A stretch of DNA of 64,000 nt from Augochlora pura. Lineage: Eukaryota; Arthropoda; Insecta; Hymenoptera; Halictidae. The number at the start of each line of letters is the position of its first letter. Position 1 is the first letter of the stretch. Where the stretch lies: assembly GCF_028453695.1 (NCBI RefSeq), contig NC_135776.1, positions 12,904,663 through 12,968,662 on the forward strand, read 5' to 3'. Position numbers and translations under genes: made by a program. Positions 36,801 to 49,407 of this stretch are shown here, one piece after another. Under the pieces are notes generated by a model, which was not told the origin of the DNA, did no database searches, and saw only the letters and a list, made by a program, of their open reading frames with translations.

Positions 36801-39800
36801 CTCTGCGAACGCTCCGGCGGACTCGGTCGGCACACGCGCGTTTCGTTTCTTTCGGACGCCTCGCGTTCGCTTCTTGGACCGCGACCGCCGAATATATTTT
36901 TGCTTCGAGTAATTTGTCATCTTCTCGCGGAATAGCCATGGAACAATTAATTATTTTTCACGTAGACGACTGCAGGTCATCCGCAGTAGGAGAAACGCCA
37001 AACGCGATGAAACGAATATTAAAATATTAAAGAGCTGTGTTATCGATTTTACCAGCGAGTTTATCGTTAAATACGAAAATTTCAAGCGAGCGATTACTTT
37101 GAGAAGACAAGACCCGCAAGGTCCAAGTCCCGGCGATAGTTCCCGAATAAATAATGGCCGGCAGGATGGAGGCTGTCGTTCCAGCATACCGCAGGTATTA
37201 CGATCTCGGCGGTGAATAATCGAGGCGGCGCAACAGCGGAGCAATAAATCGACGAAAACTTGCGCGTTATCGAGCATCTCGGAGGGCGGCCGGATGATCG
37301 TCAATTACTTAACGACAGTGTCGAGTGAGTACGCCGGAAATACGGGCGGCCATCAGCAGTTAGGAAAGGTCGTGTCAGTGCCGGGATCGCTATCGTAACA
37401 TGCAGCAAGATTCGGCGAGCTACACACGGCCGAGCACAATATAAATTTCCCTGCTAACGAGGTCCCTCGTAACGACCGAACCCCTGAACCAACATACTGC
37501 ACGGTATACACGCCGCCTATCTAATAAACATACATAGTGCTAATACACACAATAATATGTACCGCGCGACATGTCAGTGCAAACACGTAGACACCGTATA
37601 CCGATACAGCGAAGCGGGCGATGATCACGGAGGCGAGCTTCTCTGCCGTCTAGGCCCAAGCAATTTCGGAAGTCGTCCTGGGGAATAACTACGTCCGCAA
37701 AGGGCCCGCCACGGGTCGCGTATATTCCGAGGAAATCTTCTCGACGACCTATACCAGCCCGGATTTCGAAACGTCCCTACTGTACCACGCCCTAATGCTA
37801 ATTCCGATGCATCGGCCTCGCGTTCCTTCTACATGACTTTCGGTGTTCCTGCGAACGCTTTTTGCGATCGTGCTTTAGGAGAAGAAATGAAATCACATGG
37901 TCGGTATAAAACATAAATCACGAGGCACGAATCCCCATCGATATCGTCGAACGTATTACCTCTCTCGCCGCGATATCTCGATGGCTCGTTGTAAAGCGCG
38001 ATGCACGGTTTGCTGCGATCTCTCAATAAGCCGAGCGCGGACCGTCATTATCTCGATGCAGCGGCAGAGTCGGCGCGCTGCGTGTCTCGAATGCAACGCA
38101 CGCTGCGCCGCTGCATCGTGACTGCGTCGCGACTTAAATGCATCTTTGTACGGTGGACGCGTGTGCACCGGTCCGTGGCCCCATCCGCCATGGAAAAACG
38201 ATGGACGTCCGCTACCGTGTAACACGTTGCAGCTTGCGGGGATATTTATCTCGTCTCCCGTCTAACCTCGCGACGCGACGCGACGCCGAGCTCTCTCTCC
38301 GCTCTCTGCTTACTCGCTGCGACGCGACCGTGTCCCGACCGCAAAAATCTGCAACGTATCTCCGCTCGACGCGTACCACCGCACCGCCGGTCGTTTTGGA
38401 CGTTTTCGGACGCGGAACTGGGCAGACGAGCGTTTGATCGCGTTAAACGCCGAGATTGCATACCCGACGTCTTTCGGAGGATGTTCTCTCGGCTGGCGAG
38501 GCGCGCCGATAAATTATCCCCAGCAGTTGCCGCCGCAGCCAGCCTCCGATGCGAAATTGATGCATCATTTTTTTTCGAATGCATCGGAATGCGTCCCCAC
38601 TTTCTTTCCTTTTTCGATAATTCTCTGGGATGGTGTTGCGCGACCATTTCTGGTTCGGCTCGCGATCATTGTGTCCGATGACGTAGAACTGGATTTGGAG
38701 CAGCAACTGAAGTTGATCGAGATTCATCGAACACGTTTATACGAGTCCGACGAAGGGTCTCTGGATGTCTGAAGATTGCGGGACAACTAGATTTATGTTT
38801 TGCTTATCATATTGAATCCGTTCAAACATCTGATGTCAGTGTAGATTGGTAGCTTACTACATCAATAGTAGTAAGTTGCATGCGACGCTATACGGGGCTC
38901 ACTGTTACAGGGATAATATCTAAATTTGCGAATTGGAAGAAATCCGTCCGTAGACACGCCCCGGCGGAATGCTGTTTAAGAGAGCAGAATAAAAATTCGA
39001 TCTTGTCCGTAGCTCCCCGCCGGACGAGCCCTTAATAGTCCCGGGGTCCTTTTTAATTTTACGTAACATAAAGTCCCGGGGCGGTTGGGCTCGTAAAAGA
39101 CGACCGATATTGGATTTAGGAAGGGCGGCCCTGAATTCTTTAGCGCCCTCGAGGTCGAGAAAGGACAGCGTCGGTACGTGCATAGTAGGCGGCAGGTGAT
39201 AAAATTTCGAAGAACCGCGGGGCTACGTGTCGACCGACGTCGTATCCGTCGGATGCGAGCCGGAGCTTTCCGACGCGGCTTAAACCGATCTCGCCCGATG
39301 CTAAAGCCTCGAGAGCTGATAAAAGAATCGAGAGTTACAGGCCGGCGGATACCGGCGTCCCGTGTTCTCCTGTATTGATCCTTTTCCGGTGTAACGCGAC
39401 GATCGGATTTCACGCGATCGCTGGTGCGACGAGGCGGTGCGAAATTAAAAGTCTACCGTTCACCTTCCCTGCAATTGAAATTTATTTTGTCGACAACCTC
39501 TATAGATTTTAAGGTATAAATAAAACAAATCTTCCAGTGGACTGAATTGTCCAAGGGCTGAGAACTAGACCACCCGGTGCAGAGTTTTGCCGTTTATTCC
39601 TGCAAAAGTCGTCGAGCAACGGCAAAATCTCGAGGAGCATGGTACCCGTAAATATTCCGCCATTAGCTGACAATATCGATGGTCTCGGCACAAGTTCCTC
39701 GAAAGTTTCGCGAAGATCGGTGCCGGAAACCACCACCGCCATCTTTAATAACTGTCTCCGCGTTCATTAAAAAACTTGGCGCCCGCAGCTGCGACAATTT

Positions 39801-40107
39801 CCAAGACACCGCGTAGAACCGTGCGCGCGAGGCAGACGGCTAAGGCGCGGCGCGGGGCGTCGGTGGCACTGCCGTTTTCATTTAAGCCAAGAAATTGGAA
39901 TAAAAGCACAACGCGACTCAATTAACCGCCGGCAAATATTTAATTACAAACGCAAATCTTGCTTGGTTCGGCTCTCCTTTGAGGTGGAATGGTCGGAAAG
40001 GAGCCATTCAAGCCAGCCACCGTCTGCCTGCACGCAGTTTCCGTGAACTTGTCTGAATGCAGCCTCGAAAGGACGAAAGTAGAAGGAGGGCTGGTTTGAG
40101 AGAAAGC
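33816..40107. other. Noncoding tract, no gene recognised
   Basis: Alternates between AT-rich and CpG-rich stretches. GCGAC pentamer copies lie near 38268-38286 and a short hairpin at 38853-38875. A donor-like GCGGTAAGTTT on the minus strand near 35750 has no acceptor of its own. No recognisable exon or RNA gene was seen. Confidence 0.55.
38853..38875. repeat. Short inverted repeat (hairpin)
   Basis: CTTACTAC at 38853-38860 and GTAGTAAG at 38868-38875 around a seven-base loop. G-U pairing in RNA could lengthen the stem to about twelve pairs. No matching small RNA is known to me. Confidence 0.5.
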
Positions 40108-40158
40108 GGAGGAGGGGGAGGAGGAGGTGGAGTAGGAGGTGGAGGAGGAGGAGGAAGG
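40108..40158. repeat. (GGA)n purine tract
   Basis: About 50 bases of GGA/GGT/GTA units, purine-rich on the plus strand. Repeated GG pairs could support G-quadruplex or triplex structures. On the minus strand it would encode a poly-Pro/Ser stretch in a meaningless frame. Confidence 0.87.
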
Positions 40159-42861
40159 TCGAAGGAATAAGGCGACCACCGCCTCTTCAGCCAGACACAA
40201 TTTCTCTTTCTCTCCCGATTTGCCAACTCCTGAATTAATCCCATCGAGAGTCACCGGGTCGGCTCGCAAAAGATAAACGGCCGCCGGTTAATGTGCCCGC
40301 ACTCGAACCGGTGGTTAACTGCTTTCTCTGTCTCGTTGTTTAAAATTTCATTATTTCGTCTGCTCGGAAAAACCGGTGTCTGGGCGCCGGATTAACGAGC
40401 GGCTGATAAGGGCTGCCACCAGTCTCCTCGAGATCGGGCAACTTGGATGTTTGTCGTAACGAGCGTCCTCCTTTCCGTGCCCTCTGCTCCCGGATGCTAT
40501 CTGCTCGATAGTGAAACTACCACGGTTTTTGGCTGGCGCCTTTGTTTTACAATTTTTGCAGATCCACACGCGAAAATTCCCCGCGCCATTTACAAGAACA
40601 AGTCCTTTACAAAGAAAAGAAACGAATGAATGTTACATACGATAAAAATTGTCGACACGATTTCATAGTATTTCTAAAAACTTCTGCAAACAAGTTGTTC
40701 GGAAATAGCGTCGAGGTTATACATATAAGTTTTCTATAACAACGGCGACGGCGACGTTCCCGTCGGGGAGATATATTCCCGTTGATGCCCTATATACCGA
40801 AGAATAAATGGCGCGGGGGATGCCCCTAAAATTTCCAAGATTGCCGGGAACAACATCGCGAAGAGCGATAGCGAGCCACCTGCACCCCACATCTGCCGTG
40901 GCTCCACAAACCACCAGTTATCACGCGGCACGTGACACGCATCCCCATCAGGCTGGCCTGGCCACGTTCCACTGAAAAATATTCATCCCTGTTTCCAGTT
41001 CCCTGCGCAGACCGCCCCGAACTCGAGAGTCATCGATCCCTCTCAAAGAACATCTTTGGAAACCGATTTTACGCAGCTCGGAAATCTAATTTTTAATTTG
41101 AAGAGAAATGATCCAAAATGCTGCAACCTACGTAACAGTAAACCCGTTTTTGCATGTCAAATTGAACGCCGAGTTACGGCACGCTAGGCCATTTTTATTC
41201 CGCATAAAAGTCCGCTAATAAAAGTTCAGGGCACGCTTTGCCCGATTATTTTGTTCCATCGACCATGTAAGCGACGTGTCTGAAATAAAAATAATGGAAC
41301 CGTATCTCGGGCAACGATAAAAATCAATCGGATCGCTAATAGCTTCCGAATAGCCTATCGCCGCCAGCTGGCTTCACCCTAAGTGTTCCGTCGCGCAGGA
41401 AAATTTCTACGGTGAAACGTTTTTATCCTCGGACCGGTGTCCGCATCACGACCATCCGGCAAACACTACAATTACCATTTAGATTCCTTTAAAACGAGTC
41501 CAGCGAGTTGAAAATCAACAAGAGTCCCCCCCTCCCATTCCGCGCTCGCCGCTCTAATTTCCAGACGACTTAGGTAAATTGAATGCTTTCAATCTTCAAA
41601 ATATCCGGCTCGCCTCGTTAAACGATTCTCGATTACATTCTCAAAGGGTAACGCGAGGGTGGCCTACGAATAAAGAGAAGGAGAGAGGTAGAGGAGCGAA
41701 CGAGAAAATCGCATCAAACTACCGCCTTTTCGAATAGTTCGTTTAAATACTCGGCAATCCTGGCTTGACTCGATAAAGACGCTGCCGCGCAAACTCCGCT
41801 CCGTTCGGCTTGGCTCGGCGCGGGTCCGCTCGAGCCCGCTTGAATACACATGAAGCATAAAACGAACGCGAACAGCTCGCTCGCATCAAAGGGAATCAGA
41901 ATTAAACCGGGGAGAGCGCCGAAGGCGAGCTCTCGATCGTCGGGGCTACTTTCGTCGAGCCGCACAAAGTGACACGCGTTTTATTAAAAATCTTCTGTTG
42001 TCTTTTTAAACCCGCGGCCCGTTTACCCGCGAGGAACCCGCGGGCTCGGCGGCGGGTCGCTTTGTCCCGCGAGCCATGAAATTATCGCGCGCCTCGCAGG
42101 TTTATATAACCATCCCCCATGGTGCTCTCACAGAAATTCGAATGCCGTTATTTAGGGGACCACTTTGCCCCGTTTCTCTTTCGTTTTGCCCAGCCTGAAC
42201 GCAACCTTCCGATTTCTCGCTCGCGAATCGAACGCTCAGCTTTTGAAACGCTGCTTTTGAGACTCGACGCTGCTCGCGAAGCGTCCTTGTTCGAATGGAA
42301 CAGCGATTGCCGTGTGTACGAAGCCAATGGCGGCGATGCTGTCTAGGTCTTTCTTTCAACTTTATTGGGAACAACGATGCAGCTGGCAAGTTATCAGAAA
42401 ACGATTGAACTAACCCTGTGCACGATCTAGTTCTTCTTCGATAAATTGCTAACCGCGATCAACTTTCGTGGAATCTGATACAGTAGATACCGGCGCAATA
42501 AGGGAAAAGAATGAATTAACGCGGACCACGCTCGAGTCATGTATCCCGTTCCAGCGAAAGCATCCTGAGAGTGTAGAAAAGGTCTAGATAGGATCGTTGC
42601 TCGCGCTCTCCAATTACAAAATCCTTCCGGAACCTGTGTACCAATCCGCCATTACAGCCGGTTCAGGATTTCTCCGGCGGAATCTTCCGCCATAGGGGTC
42701 CGCCGGTTTAAGCGGAGTCATCAGAATTTCTCCTCTCCAATCTCGTGGCATGGAGGTTCATGAATGGGGCTGGTGGTACCCGGGATTTCCTCGGTAACAA
42801 TCCTCCGTGCCGCAAGAACCCCTGAATCGATTCAATTCCCCCATGAAAGAGGCCGCGGAAA

Positions 42862-42894
<33 letters not shown>

Positions 42895-44685
42895 GAGAGA
42901 GAGAGCAAGAGCGAGGTTCCGCGCGTCCTAGCAATGTTTTACACGGCGCGTAGCGGCGTTATATCCGCGCATGGAAATGTTTACACGCGTTACAAGCATG
43001 TAGGTGGAACACTGGGAGCTCTGCTCGGCGTGTAAAAGTGCCCGACGATGGGAATGGGACCGAAACACCGCGGGACAAGCGTTATGCCCGCGGAGCTCCG
43101 CACCTGCCGGCTAGAGGGATCCAGGATCGAGCAACGTTAGCCTGTCTAACCGGTACCGGCTTCGTAAAATTCTCAACTATGCACTTAGCGCGACCAGACA
43201 CCACGTATCGGGTGGGTCGAACGCAAAGCCGCGCATGCCGCGGCCTCGATCTCTGGATCGGCCAGGTGATCGGACAGCGGAGTTTCCCCGGGAAACACGG
43301 TGGTCGCCGAGGCGCGAGCTAATTAAGCCGAGCGGAAAGAACAGTCGCGGGACCGGCAGCGGAATCGCAAGCAATTAGACAAATGCACTCGGGACGCATG
43401 ATTAAGTGGATCCCGCCGCGTGAAAAGTTGGCGGGCAACCACTCCCGGGGGAGCGGAATTGAATTAAGTCAAATACCGCGAAAAGGGAGGAAGGAAAGTC
43501 TGTTGAAAGAGAGTTGCAATTATTAGAGAGTGCATTCACCGTACCGCCGGGCTCGGCCCCCGGCTGCTTTGAGGTCGAGAATCTCATCGGGCGTTGTTCG
43601 GCATCGATAACTCGACGGTTAAATACGGAGAAGAAGACGAAGCGGACCGGAGTATACCTATCGACTCCTCGGCTTCCTTCGATATACCCTCCCCGTCTTA
43701 CCGTATCTGACGGCGTAGATGGATTACCGGAGCCGAATTGGACGAGATCAAAGTGGACTATGCCCGCGGGTCAATGCTGTATCGAGTTTGAAGCCGCGGA
43801 CTAAAAATATCCGGCCAGAGAGCTCCGGTATTATGTCTGACGAGATGGACGTCTGCGAGATTAAGACGGATTCCGCGTACGATTATCTACCCTGTCCGTC
43901 ATTCTACCGCGCGCGATCCTCGATGCCACTTCTGGCACGTTTCACCGTCGACTGTCCATCCTTCAATTTTATTCATCGGTCTTCTGCTTATTCTTATCTC
44001 GAACGAGCTGTCTGCGGTTATTCTTGTCGCTCACAATATGGGACGGATTTGCAGGAAACACGTGTGGGATCTGTCGCGATAGTCCTCGCCTCGCCAATTC
44101 CTGTGCCTTTTGTTTACTTTATTTTTCTTCGTCGCACACGACGTATGCTTTCCGTCATTCTTTCACCTGGTTTATTTTGCGATAAATAAATATGTAACAC
44201 GTCTTATCCGATAAATATTTGTCATCGCTGTTCGGATGATCAAATAATACTTTATATATTTATTACGTGTTTATTCGACCTACACCACAATGAAATAAGC
44301 GTCTATCAGTTGTAACTTGTTACCATTTACACATTACACAATATTGTACTTTATGACTCCATATTGGAACAATGATGGCTAGAAAATTGTTAATCTGTAG
44401 GAGCTGCGTCTAGCTCGGTAGGCTGTCCTGGATCGACTGACCAATTCCTTCGTAAGCCTTTTATGGTAAGTGTCAATGGTGACGAGGCGCAATAAACAAC
44501 AGGTCAAGGAATTTTCTCACCTGCATGTTCCGTGCATTTCGCTGAACACTCCAGCAATCGCGAATTCGATTCGAGTCGATTCAAGAAGGCGCGCTAGTAA
44601 TGGCATTTGTTACTTTTTCGAGAATAGCATAGTTACCAGATAGTCGCAAATATCGCAGGGATACTCGCGGGTGGATCGCGCGACG
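40159..44685. other. Noncoding tract, no gene recognised
   Basis: Mixed CpG-rich DNA with the GA repeat at 42861-42905. No exon, RNA gene or transposon was recognised. Confidence 0.55.
42861..42905. repeat. (GA)n microsatellite
   Basis: GA run of about 45 bases broken once by GGGA. Confidence 0.92.
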
Positions 44686-44705
44686 AAAAAAAAAAAAAAA
44701 AAAAA
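44686..44705. repeat. Poly-A run
   Basis: Twenty consecutive A residues after CGACG. No upstream SINE, LINE or processed-transcript sequence is recognisable, so a retroposon tail is not supported. Confidence 0.85.
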
Positions 44706-46715
44706 TAGGCCTCCGTGTCGTTTGTCAGGCGAAGTAACGGCAGCTCGATAAAACGTCGCGGAACACGTTCGGATCGTCGATTCTCCGTTACCTTGGCGGA
44801 GCTGCCGGCTCCTCGGTCCGTTTCCAATGGGATTTCCAGATCTCCGAGGCACTTTAAAGAGAGCAGTCAAAAATTCTCCCAGACAAAGATTTAAAAATCT
44901 GCTTTCCGTTGCCCTTGGGGAGGAGCCGAGGCGGATTTCTCTTTTCAAGACCGCGTCCTGCGTGAACCTTCGCTTTGACCTGCGACGAGAGCGGATTACC
45001 GGATCGGGAAACCGTCTGAAACCATTATTGTCAGACTGCGAACCGGCGTGAAAGTATGTACAGCGAACGACACAGAAATATTCCGGATTTTCCACGGCAC
45101 AAAGGAGGACAAAACAGCGCAACTTAGCCCTTTGTGTTTCTTTTACTCGGCCACGTACCTTTCGACTTTTAGTGAACGCGCCATTTTCGCAAAACCCGGA
45201 TACTTGTTATTTTCGAGAAAAGGTTCCATTCTCGTTGAAAGAACGATCCCGGAATTTCAAAAACAGTCTTTCTAGTTTCCATCTTCAAGAACGAATACCT
45301 AATTTTGCATTTTCGTTGTCGCTCGTCCACTAATAGTACAAAATTCCAATAAACGATTATTTCAGTCAAGTATTTGCCGTTCTTAGAATCGATGCGATTT
45401 TTATACGGAATAGAAATTGTTTTCTGTCAATGGTTTCTAATAAATTCCTTGTCTAAATCGTTCTGTATTCCAATCGCAGTTTATTAACTACGTTCCGTCG
45501 TTGCCACTGCGCATCACTGTTTTCTGGCTCAATTAGGATCTCCGTTGGTTGAGACGATTGCCAATGAACGGTGGGAGAAGTTTCTGCTGGTTTGGTCGAC
45601 GATACACTTAAACAGCGACCAGTTCGGCGAGATTTTTCCAAGGCTCGGTCGGCTATCGAGTAAAACGATCTCGTGGAAAATAAATCTCAGTCCGTGCTGG
45701 TCTGCCCGCAGATTCTTTTCTTCTGGCGTGGATAACCCTTCGAGGAACCATCCTCCGAGAGGTTCATTCCTTGATTAAAAACCGCGATACAAATCGTCCG
45801 TACATGGTGAACGTGGGTGCCAGCTTATTCTCACCGACAGCATCGTCTTTCAGACCTTCTTCAGCATCCTGCTGGAAGGCTGAACCTCGAGATCCCTGTG
45901 TGGAATGCAAAAACCAGTGTAGCCACGGTATAATGTATGCCAACCCACCGAAGAGAAGCGAAACTGTTTTAATGGACGTATTGTCTGTTTACGAGTCCGA
46001 TGGAAAGCTTTATGAATTACAAAATTATATTCTCGTTAGATCCACATGTATAGAAAATCTATTGTGTCTAGAGGGAATACTTTGATAAATGCAACGAAAA
46101 AGATAATAAAATGTTAATAATCAAATATTGAAAAAGTGAGACTCGTGTGTAGGAACCATAGAAAGAGTACACTATTTGGCTATTTTAATGGCTTTGTTGC
46201 TTAACGATTGCTGGGATTGTTTTGCTAGCTTGAAAGGCTACCGAAGTTAATTTTACGTAGAAACTATTGTGCTTATATTAGCATGAATGGACGTTCCAGA
46301 GAGAATGTGGTATTTTGTTCACGTTATATTGTCTTATTTTAGATCCTGCTTTCGCATATGTAATTACACCAACGTTATTTCATTCGGAACTGCATTTATA
46401 AGGTAATTGAATTAAATATTCATCGAGCATACGCTCTCTGCCGAATACAAGGTATGAATGACGTGTCTGACCATTACTGGTTATTTCTACTTGTTTCAGA
46501 CATCTATAAGGCAGCATTATTATTTTATTATCGATCGATCGTCGTTCTCACCCGTCGATTCTCGATTGTATGTTTCATTACAGTGTTTAACACGCCCCGA
46601 TAAATGTACGCGTACGATGAAACAAGAAATTATTACAAATTAAAAATTATTACAAACCACAGCTTTGAAATTTTCTTCCATTGAACGCTATATTGGAAAC
46701 GAAAAATCAATCATC
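44706..46715. other. Noncoding tract, no gene recognised
   Basis: CpG-rich at the start, becoming AT-rich from about 45.2 kb. Nothing recognisable was found. Confidence 0.55.
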
Positions 46716-46965
46716 TTAACCCCATGCGCTATGATTCCTTTCACGCTGCATTGATCAGCACTTATTTGACCTTAATATTTTCCTTAGTAGGATCAGACAA
46801 TTTTTGTTTCGTTTATTGTTTTTATGTGCTTTTGTTTCTGAACTTTGGTGACGGAAGAATTGATTTTTATCTCGATATAAAAGAAATTAATAATTTCGTA
46901 CTTAGTAGATTTTGCATGAAATCTTTATTACAAGTCTGACTCGTTATTACAGTACAAGGGGTTAA
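46716..46965 (-). mobile_element. TTAA MITE-like element, family B copy 2
   Basis: TTAA on both sides. The left end CCCCATGCGCTATGA and the right end, read inward, CCCCTTGTACTGTAATAACG are imperfect inverted repeats. In reverse complement it aligns with 25478-25729 at both ends, sharing CTGTAATAACGAGTCAG at one end and a CTATGA...ATTGATCAG-like block at the other. The two copies are about 250 bases long. Coding frames inside are fortuitous. Confidence 0.85.
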
Positions 46966-49380
46966 AAATTGTCTGCTTCCATGATTTCTTAAAGTAAACA
47001 GGGAACAAATACGATTCGAATACTATATGTTTAGAAAAGGAATTTACTTGTTAGAAAATTGTATAATCCCATAATTTGTTAGAATATGTATCGAGTACTT
47101 AAAAGGAACGGATTGACTCTTGCTTCCGTGAGAAAAGTAAAAGACCCGTTGCTACCGGAAACCTGCAGACTACGTTCTGCGAGTCGGGGCACTTGATAAA
47201 AGAAAATTCTATCTCGTGGGTGCAACCACGAATAAATCTTCGTTTTATCGGCGATCGATTATTCTGCTTAACCAGGTTCGCGATCGAGTTCGCCAGTTCT
47301 TCGTGCAGTTAACGGGAACGGCGCAATAAAGATCCCAGGCGATCTAATTTTCGAAAAAATTGAATTTGCAGGAAATAAATATCGATGGAAGGGGACGGTG
47401 CTCGTTTCTCCGTTTCTCGATCGGCGAACAAGACGCTGCAATGAAATCACCCGGAGAAATCTCCATTGATATTTCACGAGAGCGAACCGTGTTTCTTACT
47501 TCCAGAAAAGTAACTAGCTCCCAGCGACTTTTCCCCCCATTTACCTTTTTCCTCCAACCATCTCCGTTGCAAATAATCGTCCCAATGAAAACACATTTAT
47601 CGTGGATAACCATATAAAAGCGCATAAAATGCGCGACTCGTTGAATACGTTGTCGGAACGAGATTTAGCAATTGCTGGGGTCGAACGTCGTGCCCTGACG
47701 TTAAAGGCGCGAAAGCGGCTCGAATTCGAACGATTTCCTTGGTACAGGCGACCGCGGCGAATTCGACCCTCTGAATTCTTGATCCGAGCGATTAACGCCA
47801 TTGAGAAAAGGTGAACGGAGTCGCGAGCACGTGACGGAGCGATTCAATTATTTCTTCCGGGACGAACGCCGCTAGTTAGCAATTTAAAGGGTGTGCAGCT
47901 TCGTAAGCCGGATTAAATTTCCACGGCTTTCGGATCGCAGTAAGTCGATCCCGTCGACTAGAACGAGCCAGTTCAAGTTTCGCTTATTAATTGTATTCCA
48001 CGAAGAACCGGGGAGAAGTTTCGGTCACGCGTCGATCGCCGGACCCTCGCCGGCTAATTAATTGGAGACGCGAACAAAATAATGGACCCTGAAAACGACG
48101 CATAATAATCGACTAATCCAATCGCGGACTTTCCCGTTCGAACTTCCCCGTGGAAAGTGATCGCGGCGTCATTTGCATATTTCATCCCGTAACCCAATCA
48201 AATCGTTTCGCCCGCGGACCCTTTAAAACCTCTTAATCGCCGCGGACTTTTCTCGTAGGAGGCTTTATTCTCTTCGGGGAATCTCCCGAGACCTTGAACG
48301 GATTCTCCTTCTGTCCCATTTTTAATTATTTAAGGGACATTGCGGGTACGTCGTTACGCAGATTAAATCCGCCAACGATAAAGCTCTTAAATCGAATTTA
48401 TGGAAGAAGACTAATTGGATTAATTACGAATGAAATTCATAACGAAAATAGTCACGACTAATTTCTCTAGCGAATAATCGTACATTGTACACAATCCAAT
48501 TGCAAAGGGAAGGCTTTGATTTACAAATCCCAATAATTTGAATCGGCGAACAAAATGTCCGAATTCTGTACATCGATACGAATCCAAGCTTTTTCAAATG
48601 ATACGATTTTTAATTTTAACCACTCCTTGTCGATACGAAAATCATTCTAAAAATACACTGGCTCGATCAGACAAACGCAGACGCTTCGTCCATTAAAACA
48701 AGCCCGCACACGTCGCTTTTCAAACACAATTCCAGCAAGTTGCGCCGACGATGTTTCACCGAAGCCGCACAGCGATCCTTTAATTTTGCCCGTGTTTATT
48801 CTCGATTGGCCGTGGTCGCAATAAAATCTCAGCACGCCGGTGTACGGGGGACAGTAGGAAAGCGATTGGTAAAAGGATCGAGAGTCGTGGAGGCAACCGA
48901 TCCAGCCGGCCATTCTCTCCGGTTCATCGATATATACAACGGGTCGCCGGGGATCAGGCTTCTAAACGAAACATCTGTCGAACAGTTTTCCACGTCGATA
49001 GGAGCCGCTGCGGGCACGATAACGAGCGGGGACGGCTCGCTCGAATTCGACAAGCAGGCGATTTTATCGACTTATGCAAATCCCCGGGCGGAGGCGATAA
49101 TTTATTCGGAGTCGGAACTCGGTCACGGTGGCGCGTAAAGGAACATGGTAGCCGGCGTGTAGAAGCGTATTTTTGTCCGTGCCTGTTAGCCGAGCGCGGC
49201 CCGTAACAAGTCGTCCGGATGACAGGCCTGTCGGACGGGTGCAACTTTTCAAAGTCAGCCTGTCATAGCACGGAAGGAGCCCGAGGAATAGAAGGGCCCA
49301 GCAGCCACCGTGTTCCACCGGCGATCGCTCATCGTTCTCGGCCATCTACCACCGCCCCCATCCACCATCTACGATTTCTT
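46966..49380. other. Noncoding tract, no gene recognised
   Basis: AT-rich to mixed DNA. Frames near 48.7-49.1 kb are mirrored by antisense frames and carry no known domain. Confidence 0.55.
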
Positions 49381-49407
49381 CGTTGCCGTCGTTGCCGTCG
49401 TTGCCGA
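49381..49407. repeat. Nine-base minisatellite (CGTTGCCGT x3)
   Basis: Three tandem copies of CGTTGCCGT, the third ending in GA instead of GT. Confidence 0.8.

Noticed and set aside
44610..45122. Minus-strand frame of 170 codons
   Set aside because: It contains a poly-Phe stretch produced by the poly-A run at 44686-44705 and has no known domain.
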